A DNA stretch of 14,853 nucleotides from SG8-40 sp035528435 (GTDB lineage Bacteria; Pseudomonadota; Gammaproteobacteria; Burkholderiales; Eutrophovitaceae), in NCBI GenBank assembly GCA_035528435.1, contig DATKYN010000079.1:1-14853 (forward strand), read 5' to 3'. Shown here piece by piece: positions 6,301 to 14,251 of the stretch. A program made the translations under genes and the position numbers. The notes under the pieces were generated by a model that was not told the origin of the DNA, searched no databases, and was given only the letters and a program-made list of their open reading frames with translations. Position 1 is the stretch's first letter, and each line of letters begins with the position of its first letter.

Positions 6301-6876
6301 TTGAGACGAAAAGGTTTTTATTTCATCACGGTTTTCGCCTTGTTATGCGTAGTGGCGGCGCCAGCCCCGGCGCAAGCCGACTTCATCGCAGCCGGTGCCT
6401 TGCTCGTAACCGGAGAGGGGCAATCGGCGATGGTACTTTTGGTGAAACACCACAGCCGCTCGTGGTACGAAATGCCCGGTGGCCGCCGTCAGCAACAATC
6501 CGCTGGTGCGAGCGGGCAGACCGGGACACCTGAAACGGCTTACGAGACGGCAATTCGCGAGTGCCATCAGGAAACCAGGGGCATTCTTTCCCGCGAGTAC
6601 CTGCGCGAGGCGGTTAACCCGTCGCAGAAATTTCGGGATCGTGGATTCGTGTACTTTGTCGGAAGGATAGACTGGATTCCAGCCGACAGCCTGAGGCAGG
6701 CACCTGTGCCACGGGAAGCCGCGTTTTCGGAAATCGCCGACTATGCATGGGTTGCCATCAACAGTGTGCTTGCGAGCAATGACGATCAGGTGGCTGATGA
6801 GGCGGGACGTCGTATCAAGCTTCGTCCACAACTCAAACCACGTCTGGCAAAGGCGCGCAGTCAGGGATGGTTGTAG
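6301..6876 (+). CDS. Exported Nudix-fold protein with a divergent Nudix box
   Basis: From TTG 6301 (GGAG 9 bases upstream) the product is 191 residues. It has a clear signal peptide: MRRKGF, a hydrophobic core, then A-P-A-Q-A26 before DFIAAG. ATG 6286 is an alternative giving five extra residues and still a signal. The mature part is Nudix-like: W55-Y-E-M-P-G-G61, then G72-x5-E78-x7-R86-E87-C-H-Q90-E91, then A-W-V near 149-151. Nudix enzymes cleave nucleoside-diphosphate-linked compounds using Mg held by the R-E-x-x-E-E glutamates. Here the first Glu of the EE pair is Gln (Q90), and about 11 residues (Q/S/G-rich) are inserted between the PGG and the box. Export of a Nudix protein is unusual because its usual substrates are cytosolic. 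Catalytic activity is uncertain. Confidence 0.82.
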   Translation: MRRKGFYFITVFALLCVVAAPAPAQADFIAAGALLVTGEGQSAMVLLVKHHSRSWYEMPGGRRQQQSAGASGQTGTPETAYETAIRECHQETRGILSREYLREAVNPSQKFRDRGFVYFVGRIDWIPADSLRQAPVPREAAFSEIADYAWVAINSVLASNDDQVADEAGRRIKLRPQLKPRLAKARSQGWL

Positions 6877-6904
6877 GGGCGGCAGGCTGAAAGGCTTTGG
6901 CGTA

Positions 6905-6933
6905 CCGGGGAAGAGTCCCGGCATATTTTCTTT
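6905..6933 (+). terminator. Weak candidate terminator after the Nudix gene
   Basis: CCGGG (6905-6909) pairs with CCCGG (6917-6921) around a 7-base loop, followed by CATATTTTCTTTC. The stem is short and the T-tract broken; it also lies close to the start of the next gene (6955), so it could instead be part of that leader. Confidence 0.35.
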
Positions 6934-6954
6934 CACAAGGGGATTTTCCTGAAA

Positions 6955-7599
6955 ATGACAGCGACGCTTGATCACCTCGTTGTGACGGCACCCAATCTCA
7001 AGTCCGGCGTGCAGTGGGTTCGCGATACCCTGGGTGCGACCCCGGAGTTGGGCGGCAAGCATCCCCGTATGAGTACGCACAATTGCCTGCTGCGCCTGGG
7101 AGAGAAAATTTATCTGGAGGTCATTGCTCCTGACCCCAATGCGCCGGATCCGGGCCGGGCCCGCTGGTTCGCGCTCGATAAAATGAAACCGGGATCTGCT
7201 CCGCAACTGGCGGCGTGGGTGGCACGAACCAACGATATTGAACAAGCAGTGACCGCGGCCGGTGAGCCGTTGGGGGCGGTCGAGCCGATGGAAAGAGGCG
7301 ATCTGACCTGGCGGATTAGCGTAACCGGGGATGGAGAGTTACCGCTCGGTGGCATTGCTCCCATCCTGATCGAATGGCACACGCCGGTGCACCCAGCGGC
7401 AGGGTTGCGTGACTCGGGTTGCAGGCTGCTGCGGCTGGATCTGTACCATCCGGAGCCGGCGCGCGCCGAACGACTGTTGCACGCGATTGGCTTTGACGGG
7501 GAAAAGCTCTGCCTGCATTCATCGGGTGAGCAGTCAGCGCCACGCGTTGTTGCGACCATAGAGACGCGTGACGGTGTGAAGGCTCTGCCTTCCGGGTAA
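6955..7599 (+). CDS. VOC/glyoxalase-like domain protein
   Basis: The 214-residue cytoplasmic protein starts with L-D-H7-L-V-V and contains G-G-K-H-P-R-M-S-T-H-N-C-L-L-R-L-G-E-K-I-Y-L-E55-V-I-A-P-D-P. This is typical of the Glyoxalase_3-like branch of the vicinal oxygen chelate superfamily, and H7 and E55 are at usual metal-ligand positions. A second half-domain (about 140-214, with L-L-R-L-D-L-Y-H-P and a closing V-x-x-L-P-S-G) completes the fold. Substrates of this branch are mostly unknown. The ATG follows AAGGGG by about a dozen bases. It lies 78 bases after the Nudix-like gene on the same strand and may be co-transcribed unless the weak stem between them terminates. Confidence 0.85.
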   Translation: MTATLDHLVVTAPNLKSGVQWVRDTLGATPELGGKHPRMSTHNCLLRLGEKIYLEVIAPDPNAPDPGRARWFALDKMKPGSAPQLAAWVARTNDIEQAVTAAGEPLGAVEPMERGDLTWRISVTGDGELPLGGIAPILIEWHTPVHPAAGLRDSGCRLLRLDLYHPEPARAERLLHAIGFDGEKLCLHSSGEQSAPRVVATIETRDGVKALPSG

Positions 7600-7823
7600 T
7601 CCTGCCGGATCGGGGTGCTCGCCTGACCTTGGACCTTGATCAGGCGATTGCGTATGATCTGAAGGCGTCCAGCGCCGTGCATGTGATGGGAGGGTTTTAG
7701 TGCTCCCGATCACGCCCGCATTGGGTTTTTTGCACTGATCTGGATGTTTGCCGGAATGGTTGGCGATCCGGTTTTTCGAAACCTTTGAAGTGGTGCCTGC
7801 CACTTTCGGGAGTCTGTAACGTA

Positions 7824-8285
7824 ATGAAAATTTTTCGAACCATTATCGCGGTCGCTATGGGGGCGATGCTGCCGCTGACGAGTACGCCTGCCCTGGAACT
7901 GAATACCGGCGGCAAGACGGAAGCAGAACTCAACTCCGAGACGGTGATTCGCTGCCAGTACCAGATGGGGGAGTTCGGAAATGTCGCCATCAACATCTGT
8001 ATCGAAGCCGATCGTGAAGCCCGGAAGCTTCTTGCTGGGTATCCGGATGAGGTTGCAGACATCGTCCGGCGCTGTAACCGGGCCATGTACAAGGCTGGCT
8101 GGAGCATGATCAAGTCCTGTTCAGACAATGATATCGCCGCCCGTGATGCGCTGAAAAACTACCCGGAACGTCATGCGGAGATTATCGAGGCGTGCCGTGC
8201 CAGCGAGGGTCGCTACGGGGACTTCAAGGTGCAAAAGTGCGTCGACAAACAGGTTGCCGAAACCGGAGGGAGTGACGGCGAGTGA
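7824..8285 (+). CDS. Small exported protein of 40-residue CX14C repeats
   Basis: The 153-residue product has a signal peptide (about 1-24, ending S-T-P-A-L). The mature part is a strict repeat: cysteines at 44/59, 84/99 and 124/139, each pair exactly CX14C, with a 40-residue period. Two full units and the first part of a third are present. Shared unit features are G then a hydrophobic-rich stretch before the second Cys, D/A-rich residues after it, L-x-x-Y-P, then I-V/I-I-x-x before the next Cys. Six cysteines in an exported protein suggest disulfides between or within the helical repeats. ATG 7824 has GGGAG 11 bases upstream. The stop overlaps an unlikely GTG start of the efflux adaptor frame; the adaptor's real start is 110 bases on. 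I do not recognise the family. Confidence 0.82.
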   Translation: MKIFRTIIAVAMGAMLPLTSTPALELNTGGKTEAELNSETVIRCQYQMGEFGNVAINICIEADREARKLLAGYPDEVADIVRRCNRAMYKAGWSMIKSCSDNDIAARDALKNYPERHAEIIEACRASEGRYGDFKVQKCVDKQVAETGGSDGE

Positions 8286-8359
8286 AACGCTGGCTGGCTC
8301 GGTTGTGTCGCGCAACCTGTATGACGGCTGTGCCATTAAGGGGAACGAACCGGGTAATC

Positions 8360-8387
8360 GGGAGTCACTCCCCTGATATACAGGGGA
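8360..8387 (+). promoter_or_regulatory. Competing hairpins over the adaptor gene's ribosome binding site
   Basis: TCCCCTG (8369-8375) and CAGGGGA (8381-8387) form a perfect 7-bp stem with loop ATATA. The stem's right arm covers the AGGGGA ribosome binding site that serves GTG 8396. An upstream stem, GGGAG (8360-8364) with CTCCC (8368-8372), shares bases 8369-8372, so both cannot form together. The arrangement suits translational control of the efflux operon; a DNA operator is the alternative, since the 13-bp GGGAGTCACTCCC is itself an inverted repeat. Confidence 0.5.
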
Positions 8388-8395
8388 AGCGGAAC

Positions 8396-9487
8396 GTGCC
8401 AACAGTCTGGTTAAGAGGAATCGTCCTGGCGCTTGCTGTGCTCAGCGCACCGGGCGTACAAGCGCAGAACGTGTCGCCGGTAACGGTTGCAGTTGCTGAA
8501 CAAGCCCGGTCGGACGAAGAACTGCGTCTTACAGGTACGGTTACGTCGGAGCGCACTGCTTCCCTCTCGCCCCGCGTAAGCGGACTGGTATCGCGCGTGC
8601 GGGTTGATGCCGGTGATCGTGTCAGCAGGGGTAAGGCCCTGGTCGACCTTGATGCGACCCTGGCGAAGCTGGCGTTGGATCGCACTGGTGCCGCGGTCGA
8701 AGAGGCCCAGGCGCAGTTATCCGAACAGGACCGTCTCTATAAAGAGGCGCGTGAAATGTTCGAGCGTGGCCTGGTTCCCGAGACGTTCATGCATGCGGCT
8801 TCGGCAGAGCGCCGAGTTGCCTCGGCTCGCGCGAACCGGCTGGTAGCAGAGCAGAAAGAACAACGCGAACTGGTGCGCCGCCATACGCTGGTGGCACCCT
8901 TTGCCGGGGTAGTGAGTAGCCGCCATACCGACCCTGGTGAATGGGTCGAAACCGGCACGGCCGTTATCGAGCTTGTTGATATGGGACGCTTGCGCATCGA
9001 CGTACAAGCTCCGCAGGAGCGCTATGAACAAATTGCCGTTGGCACACCGGCCAGGGTTTCTCTCGATGCACTCATCGGTGAGTCCCTTGAAGGAAAAGTT
9101 GTTGCCCGTGTGCCGGTTAATGACCCGGACGCGCGCACCTTTCTCGTTCGTGTCAGGGTGGAGGGGGCGTCGAAATTCATGACGCCGGGTATGTCGGCGC
9201 AGGTTGCATTCCCGCTTCGCGGTGGCGCCAGCATGGTCAAGGTGCCGCGCGATGCCGTGGTCAGAAAACCTGACGGGAGCGCGAGCGTCTGGATCATTAA
9301 TGACAGTAACGGGACGACGGTGTCCGAGCGGCAGGTCGATCTTGGCCGTTCACTGCGTGACTGGGTCGATGTGCGCAGCGGGCTGGAGCCTGGCATGCGC
9401 GTTGTCGTGCGCGGCAACGAAACACTGCGGGAAGGTCAGCAGGTGCGGATTCTCTCTACTGCGCCGTCTACCTCCGGCACGCGCTGA
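8396..9487 (+). CDS. RND efflux periplasmic adaptor (membrane fusion protein, HlyD/AcrA type)
   Basis: The 363-residue adaptor links an inner-membrane RND pump to an outer-membrane channel. The signal peptide is residues 1-23 (ending V-Q-A), without a lipobox Cys. It has a lipoyl half (about 55-85, with S-P-R-V-S-G-L-V-S-R-V-R-V-D-A-G-D-R-V), a coiled-coil hairpin (about 92-160, rich in A, E, Q and R), the second lipoyl half (L-V-A-P-F-A-G-V-V at 165-173), then beta-barrel and membrane-proximal domains (V-P-R-D-A-V-V). GTG 8396 is chosen because the signal peptide starts there and AGGGGA precedes it. An in-frame GTG at 8282 would add 38 residues that spoil the signal. The permease gene begins 2 bases after the stop, so the two form an operon. 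No outer-membrane channel gene is present in the window. Confidence 0.93.
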   Translation: MPTVWLRGIVLALAVLSAPGVQAQNVSPVTVAVAEQARSDEELRLTGTVTSERTASLSPRVSGLVSRVRVDAGDRVSRGKALVDLDATLAKLALDRTGAAVEEAQAQLSEQDRLYKEAREMFERGLVPETFMHAASAERRVASARANRLVAEQKEQRELVRRHTLVAPFAGVVSSRHTDPGEWVETGTAVIELVDMGRLRIDVQAPQERYEQIAVGTPARVSLDALIGESLEGKVVARVPVNDPDARTFLVRVRVEGASKFMTPGMSAQVAFPLRGGASMVKVPRDAVVRKPDGSASVWIINDSNGTTVSERQVDLGRSLRDWVDVRSGLEPGMRVVVRGNETLREGQQVRILSTAPSTSGTR

Positions 9488-9489
9488 CG

Positions 9490-12400
9490 ATGATTGAAGG
9501 CGCGATCAGACACGGCACTTTGCTTGCCATCGGTGTACTGATCGTATGTGTGTTCGGCATTCTCGCAGTATTACGGGTACCGATACAGATGATTCCCGAT
9601 CTCGAGGTGCGCACGATCAGCGTGCGCACGTCATGGTCAGGTGCCACCCCGCAGGACATCGAGAAGGAAATACTGATCGAGCAGGAGGAATTCCTGCGCA
9701 GTGTCCCGGGGCTGGAGCGCATGGTCTCGACTGCGACCATGGGCGAAGCAATCGTGGCGCTGGAGTTTCCTTTTGGTGTCGACCTGAATGACGCCTTGAT
9801 TCGCGTGAACAACGCGCTCACCCGTGTCCCGGTTTACCCGGAAAACGTCGACGAACCGCGCCTGTATACCAGCTCCTTTTCCAGCAACGCGTTCATCTAT
9901 TTTCGCATTTCGCCATTGCCTGGAAATCCGCAGGGCGTGGACATGAACATGATGCTCGATTTTGTCGATGACAACGTGCGTACCCGGCTCGAGCGCGTGG
10001 CCGGAGTGTCCGACGTCGGGATTTTCGGGGGTGCGCCGCGGCAGGTTCAGATCTTTGTCGATCCTGGCCGTCTTGCCGAGCGCGGCATTACGCTGACACA
10101 GCTTCGCACAGCGATACGCGAACGCAATACAGATGTATCCGGCGGGGATCTGAACAGCGGCAAGCGCCGCTACCTGCTACGAACCGTCGGGCGTTTTCGC
10201 AGCATTAAAGAGGTGGAAGACATGGTGATCGCCTCGCGCGACGACGCCATTATCCGGCTCAAAGACGTTGCGCAGGTGCGTTTGCACCATTACGAAATTC
10301 GTTCGCACGCCTCAGTCAACGGCGAGCCGGTCATATTCATTTCTATCCGGCGCGAGACCGGCTCCAATGTGATTTCGATCAAGAACGCGGTCATGCCGGT
10401 GGCGGAGGAATTGAGCCGCAGTGTGCTTGAGCCGATTGGCATGCAGATGGAGCTCACGACTGACGATGTGCGTTACGTGCAGGCTTCGATTGCGAACGTG
10501 TGGACCAATTTGTCGATCGGCGCGTTGCTCGCCACCGGTGTGATGTTCCTGTTCCTGCGTTCGTTTCGGGCAACGCTGGTCGGTGTCGTCGGTATCCCGA
10601 TCTGCACCATCGCTGCATTTCTCGGTCTTCTGCTCGCGGGTCGAACGATCAACGTAATTTCTCTTGCTGGCATCGCGTTCGCGATCGGGATGACGCTGGA
10701 CAACAGCATTGTGGTGCTCGAAAGCATTGTGCGCGAGCGCAGCAAGGGCCTTGGCCGCATGGAGGCTGCTCTTGCCGGTGTGCGCCGCGTCTGGCCGGCG
10801 GTGTTTGCGTCGACGCTGACGACGATCCTGGTATTCACTCCGGTATGGTTTCTCGAGCTCGAGGCCGGGCAGCTTTACTCCGACGTGGCAGTTGCCATTG
10901 TCGCGTCAATCCTGGTCTCCATGTTCGTGGCAGTGACCGTGGTTCCGGCGATGAGCGCGCGACTTTCATTTGGCGGCGATGGCGCAGGCTCGCGCGATCT
11001 GAGCCAATCGCGTTTGATCGATGGCATTGCCTGGCTGGCCGGTTCGCGCCCGCGCCGTATCCTGTGCATTGGAGGCCTTGTCGCCGCCACAGTGGCGATC
11101 ATGATGTTGCTGACACCCCCCGCAGAATATTTGCCCGAAGGCGAGGAAGCGAAGACGTTCTCCCTGATGATCGCGCCCACCGGATACAACCTAGAGGAAA
11201 TGCGCCGTATTGGAGATGAGGTCGAAGAGGAATTTCATCCTTACCTGGATAAGGAGCCGGCTGATTTTGACGGGACCGACGGTGCCATTCCCGCGCTGCA
11301 GTATTTCGTACTGACGATACGGCCGCAGTATTTACGCGTCATTGCGGAAACCAAGGATCCCAAACACATCAATGCGCTGATGCGGGCAATCGACAAGCGC
11401 TTCGCCGAATACCCTGGCATGCGTTCCTTCTCGTCTCGTGGGTCGATTATTTCCAGTAATGATGGCGGCACACGCAGCGTCAATGTCGACATCACCGGAT
11501 CCGATCTCGAGCCGCTATACGACGTGGTGCTGCTGGCTTACCGGCGGGCCCAGGAGATCTTCGACAACCCGCAGGTCCGGCCTGATCCGCCGATACTGAC
11601 TCTTGGGCAGCCAATGCTCGAGTTGCAGCCACGCTGGGAGCGGGCGGCGGAACTGGGGATGACTACGCGCGAGATCGGCCTGGCTGTTGCGGGCCTGACC
11701 GATGGTGCCTACATTGATGAATTCTTTCTGGCAGACGACAAGATAGATATCTTCCTCTACACCACGACACAGCCTGCGGAGGAACTCGCCGATATTGCGG
11801 CATTGCCTGTTTACACGCCACAGGGCACCGTAATGCCGGTTGGCGCGATCGTGGATATGAAGGAGACAGTCGATACCAATACGCTGCGGCGTGTAGACGG
11901 CCGCCGCACCGTAACCCTGAATGTGATTCCGCCGCGATCCGTGCCGCTCGAAAGCGGCGTGAAAATTGTCCAATCCGAATTGATCGATCATCTGAAAGCG
12001 CAAGGCGTAATCCCTGCCGGCGTCACTATGGATATTTCCGGTGCCAGCGACCGGCTCAGCGCGACACAACAAGCGTTATCGAGCAACTATGCCGTCGCGA
12101 TACTTCTTTGCTATCTGCTGCTGGTTGCGGTTTTTACGCATTGGGGCTATCCGTTGATCATCATGACCACAGTCCCGCTGGGGATTGCCGGTGGCATAGT
12201 CGGATTATGGATACTCAATACCGTGGGTGGATGGCTGCCGGCAATCGGAGTGACCGCGATCAGTCAGTCGTTCGACATGATCACCATGCTTGGTTTTCTT
12301 ATCCTGGTCGGAACGGTCGTCAACAACCCGATCCTGCTGGTTGACCGGGCCTTGCACAACGTCCGTCACACGGGACTCGATGCGGTGGCGGCGGTGCGCG

Positions 12401-12651
12401 AAGCCGTACAGACACGGTTAAGACCGATACTGATGTCGAGCATCACCACCATTTTCGGTCTGGCACCGTTGGTCTTTATCCCCGGTGCCGGTACCGAGTT
12501 GTATCGCGGTGTCGGAGCAATTGTGCTGTTTGGCCTGTTCTTCGCGACCCTGGTGACACTGGTGTTCCTGCCGTCGCTTCTGGTGGAAGTATTGAACTGG
12601 CGGTCCCGTTTGACGTCCAAGCCGGACCAGACGCCTGCAGGCCACACTTGA
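9490..12651 (+). CDS. RND efflux permease, HAE1-like
   Basis: The 1053-residue inner-membrane pump works as a trimer and exports substrates using the proton gradient. It has the full RND plan: an N-terminal helix with V-P-I-Q-M-I-P-D-L-E, a large periplasmic loop, six helices near 335-540, a second large loop, and six C-terminal helices. In helix 4 the motif is A-I-G-M-T-L-D404-N405-S-I-V-V, so the second of the two AcrB aspartates is Asn. In helix 10, L-V-G-T-V-V-N945-N-P-I-L-L-V-D has Asn where AcrB has Lys. Divergent HAE1-like permeases commonly show D-N and N-N here, so it is probably functional with a different relay. The ATG is 2 bases after the adaptor stop and has no strong ribosome binding site, suggesting translational coupling. 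Substrate unknown. Confidence 0.95.
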   Translation: MIEGAIRHGTLLAIGVLIVCVFGILAVLRVPIQMIPDLEVRTISVRTSWSGATPQDIEKEILIEQEEFLRSVPGLERMVSTATMGEAIVALEFPFGVDLNDALIRVNNALTRVPVYPENVDEPRLYTSSFSSNAFIYFRISPLPGNPQGVDMNMMLDFVDDNVRTRLERVAGVSDVGIFGGAPRQVQIFVDPGRLAERGITLTQLRTAIRERNTDVSGGDLNSGKRRYLLRTVGRFRSIKEVEDMVIASRDDAIIRLKDVAQVRLHHYEIRSHASVNGEPVIFISIRRETGSNVISIKNAVMPVAEELSRSVLEPIGMQMELTTDDVRYVQASIANVWTNLSIGALLATGVMFLFLRSFRATLVGVVGIPICTIAAFLGLLLAGRTINVISLAGIAFAIGMTLDNSIVVLESIVRERSKGLGRMEAALAGVRRVWPAVFASTLTTILVFTPVWFLELEAGQLYSDVAVAIVASILVSMFVAVTVVPAMSARLSFGGDGAGSRDLSQSRLIDGIAWLAGSRPRRILCIGGLVAATVAIMMLLTPPAEYLPEGEEAKTFSLMIAPTGYNLEEMRRIGDEVEEEFHPYLDKEPADFDGTDGAIPALQYFVLTIRPQYLRVIAETKDPKHINALMRAIDKRFAEYPGMRSFSSRGSIISSNDGGTRSVNVDITGSDLEPLYDVVLLAYRRAQEIFDNPQVRPDPPILTLGQPMLELQPRWERAAELGMTTREIGLAVAGLTDGAYIDEFFLADDKIDIFLYTTTQPAEELADIAALPVYTPQGTVMPVGAIVDMKETVDTNTLRRVDGRRTVTLNVIPPRSVPLESGVKIVQSELIDHLKAQGVIPAGVTMDISGASDRLSATQQALSSNYAVAILLCYLLLVAVFTHWGYPLIIMTTVPLGIAGGIVGLWILNTVGGWLPAIGVTAISQSFDMITMLGFLILVGTVVNNPILLVDRALHNVRHTGLDAVAAVREAVQTRLRPILMSSITTIFGLAPLVFIPGAGTELYRGVGAIVLFGLFFATLVTLVFLPSLLVEVLNWRSRLTSKPDQTPAGHT

Positions 12652-12714
12652 CGTTGCTGCAGTGCATTTGGCTGCTTTGAGTATGTTATCTTCTCGCCCC
12701 GTATGGTGGCCGTC

Positions 12715-12738
12715 GCGCCGAACGTTGAAATTCGGCGC
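12715..12738. promoter_or_regulatory. 8-bp inverted repeat in the gap after the RND gene
   Basis: GCGCCGAA (12715-12722) pairs perfectly with TTCGGCGC (12731-12738) around loop CGTTGAAA. The following bases, CCAAATTTCCC, are not a T-tract, so a classical terminator is unlikely. It lies 24 bases upstream of the AAGGAG of the next gene and could be a leader hairpin or operator. Confidence 0.45.
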
Positions 12739-12776
12739 CCAAATTTCCCATTCACCTTATTAAGGAGACACGTTAA

Positions 12777-13481
12777 ATGAAACGCTTATTCACCTCGCTT
12801 TGTGCCGCAGCGGCACTTTTTTCAGGTTCTCAGGTTATTGCGCAAGATCAACCCGGGGTCGTGTTCACCGAAGAAGTCGAGACCGTGGTGACGGTCCGTG
12901 GCGTACATTACGTTAACCGGACAGTGACTGTCGAAGACCCGGATGGTGAGCGAATCACCATCAAAGTGCCGGATGAGTCGCAGAACCTGTACCAGATCGC
13001 GCCCGGCGACAAGTTCAAGGTTCGTTTTGCGCAAGCCGTTGCGGTTGGTCTGCTTGCACCCGGCGAAGAGCCGAGCGCAGGTGTCGGCGAAGCGATGAAA
13101 CTCGCACCCAAGGGCGCAACGCCGGGCGGCGTGATGGTTCGCGTGGTTCAGGTCTCGGGCAAGATTGAAGCGATCGATTACGACCAGCGCGTCATTCTTG
13201 TACGCGGGCCAGCGGGCAATTTGCGTGAGTTCGTCGTCAGTGACATGGTCCAGCGCTTCGACGAGCTGATGGTCGGCGACGTGGTTGGCCTGCAGGTAAC
13301 GGAAGCGCTCGCCATGGAGATGATCAAGCAAAAGGCTCGCGCGCATTTCTTCTATCCTTTTTCAACTCGCGCGCTGACGGTCCGTGTCACCGGTCGTCAG
13401 CCGCATTTTGCGCGAGCCGCTGTTTCATTTTCTTGCCATCGGCTTGCTGTTGTTCGTGGTGTTCGGGCTGGTCAACGATGA
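12777..13481 (+). CDS. Periplasmic two-module beta-rich protein with a doubtful C-terminal tail
   Basis: The product as read is 234 residues. A signal peptide (1-22, ending V-I-A) precedes two similar modules, about 36-92 and 125-183. Each follows the pattern V-x-G-x-x-x-x-V/I-x-x-x-x-R-x-V-x-V-x-x-P-x-G, a strand, then GD-x-x-x-V/L-x-x-x-x-A-x-A-x-x-x/M. This looks like an internal duplication of a small beta domain. After residue 184 the sequence turns Arg/His/Ser-rich and matches neither module, and the last 98 bases overlap the next gene in another frame. The natural end was probably near 13330-13377 and a frameshift or stop loss is likely. AAGGAG lies 9 bases before the ATG. Function unknown. 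Confidence 0.72.
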   Translation: MKRLFTSLCAAAALFSGSQVIAQDQPGVVFTEEVETVVTVRGVHYVNRTVTVEDPDGERITIKVPDESQNLYQIAPGDKFKVRFAQAVAVGLLAPGEEPSAGVGEAMKLAPKGATPGGVMVRVVQVSGKIEAIDYDQRVILVRGPAGNLREFVVSDMVQRFDELMVGDVVGLQVTEALAMEMIKQKARAHFFYPFSTRALTVRVTGRQPHFARAAVSFSCHRLAVVRGVRAGQR

Positions 13482-14247
13482 TCAGCCCGCCCGTGGCAAT
13501 CGCATAGAAATCACCACGGCTGATATCGATCAGCTTGTCGCCATATTCGGCAAACAGTGGCAGCGCCAACCAAGCCCGCAGGAACTACAACATCTGATCG
13601 AATCGCGTATTCGTGAAGAGGTTCTGTATCGCGAAGCCCTGGCGATGGGGCTGGACAAGGACGACACCATCGTTCGGCGCCGGCTTGCGCAAAAAGTCGA
13701 ATTCCTGATGGGTGACGTCAGCGGCGTAACCGAACCCGACGACGCCACGCTGCAAAAGTATTTTGAGACAAACGCTCAGCGTTATCGCGAACCACCGCGC
13801 CTGAGTTTTTCACATATCTTCTTCAGCACTGACCGGCGCGGCGAGCAGGCTACAGCCGATGCCGAAGTATTGCTGGAGCGTCTGCGTGCGGCCAATCCGC
13901 AGGTGACGCAGGCGCCTGACGAGGGTGACCCGTTCATGCTGCCGCGCGTCTATATCGACAAGAGAACCGACGAGATCGCACGCGACTTCGGGGGCGATTT
14001 CCCGGAACAACTGACCAGCCTCGAACCGAAACAGTGGTACGGACCGATTGCATCACCCTTCGGGCTTCATCTTGTCTATATCGGTTCGCGCGAGGACGCC
14101 AGTCTGCCGCCGCTCGAGAAGGTCCGTTCGCGCGTTGTGAACGACTGGCTGGTGGAGCAACGGCGCCTCGCTGACGAACGCATCTATCAGCGTCTGCGCT
14201 CGCGTTACGAAATCAGCGTTACTGCCGTGCAAGCAGAAGCGCGATAG
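13384..14247 (+). CDS. Membrane-anchored parvulin-type peptidyl-prolyl cis-trans isomerase
   Basis: The 287-residue protein has one N-terminal membrane segment (about 13-29, after S-R-I-L-R-E-P-L-F-H-F-L) and a periplasmic part. This consists of a SurA/PpiC-like helical region (about 42-135, with E-S-R-I-R-E-E-V-L-Y-R-E-A), a parvulin-like domain (about 138-235, opening L-S-F-S-H-I-F-F and closing S-P-F-G-L-H-L-V-Y-I at 223-232), and a C-terminal helix. Parvulins catalyse prolyl isomerisation during folding of envelope proteins. The domain is divergent, so activity may be reduced. GTG 13384 is the first start that leaves the anchor whole; it overlaps the previous open frame by 98 bases. Four bases separate its stop from the HupE-like ATG, indicating co-transcription. 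Parvulin genes beside HupE/UreJ-type genes are a known arrangement. Confidence 0.88.
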   Translation: MSPVVSRILREPLFHFLAIGLLLFVVFGLVNDDQPARGNRIEITTADIDQLVAIFGKQWQRQPSPQELQHLIESRIREEVLYREALAMGLDKDDTIVRRRLAQKVEFLMGDVSGVTEPDDATLQKYFETNAQRYREPPRLSFSHIFFSTDRRGEQATADAEVLLERLRAANPQVTQAPDEGDPFMLPRVYIDKRTDEIARDFGGDFPEQLTSLEPKQWYGPIASPFGLHLVYIGSREDASLPPLEKVRSRVVNDWLVEQRRLADERIYQRLRSRYEISVTAVQAEAR

Positions 14248-14251
14248 TCTG

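Noticed and set aside
6343..7245. 300-codon open frame on the minus strand
   Set aside because: Covers parts of two well-supported plus-strand genes (Nudix and VOC) and shows no recognisable domain.
7600..7823. Possible extension or remnant after the VOC gene, including a short frame from a TTG near 7627 to the TAG at 7700
   Set aside because: Only about 23 codons, with no ribosome binding site or homology signal. The VOC protein already ends in a family-like V-x-x-L-P-S-G. The GCCTGA/TCAGGC stem here lacks a T-tract, so it is not called a terminator.
8282..8395. GTG start for the efflux adaptor overlapping the previous stop
   Set aside because: The four-base overlap looks attractive, but the extra 38 residues do not form a signal peptide. 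GTG 8396 starts directly with one and has AGGGGA upstream.
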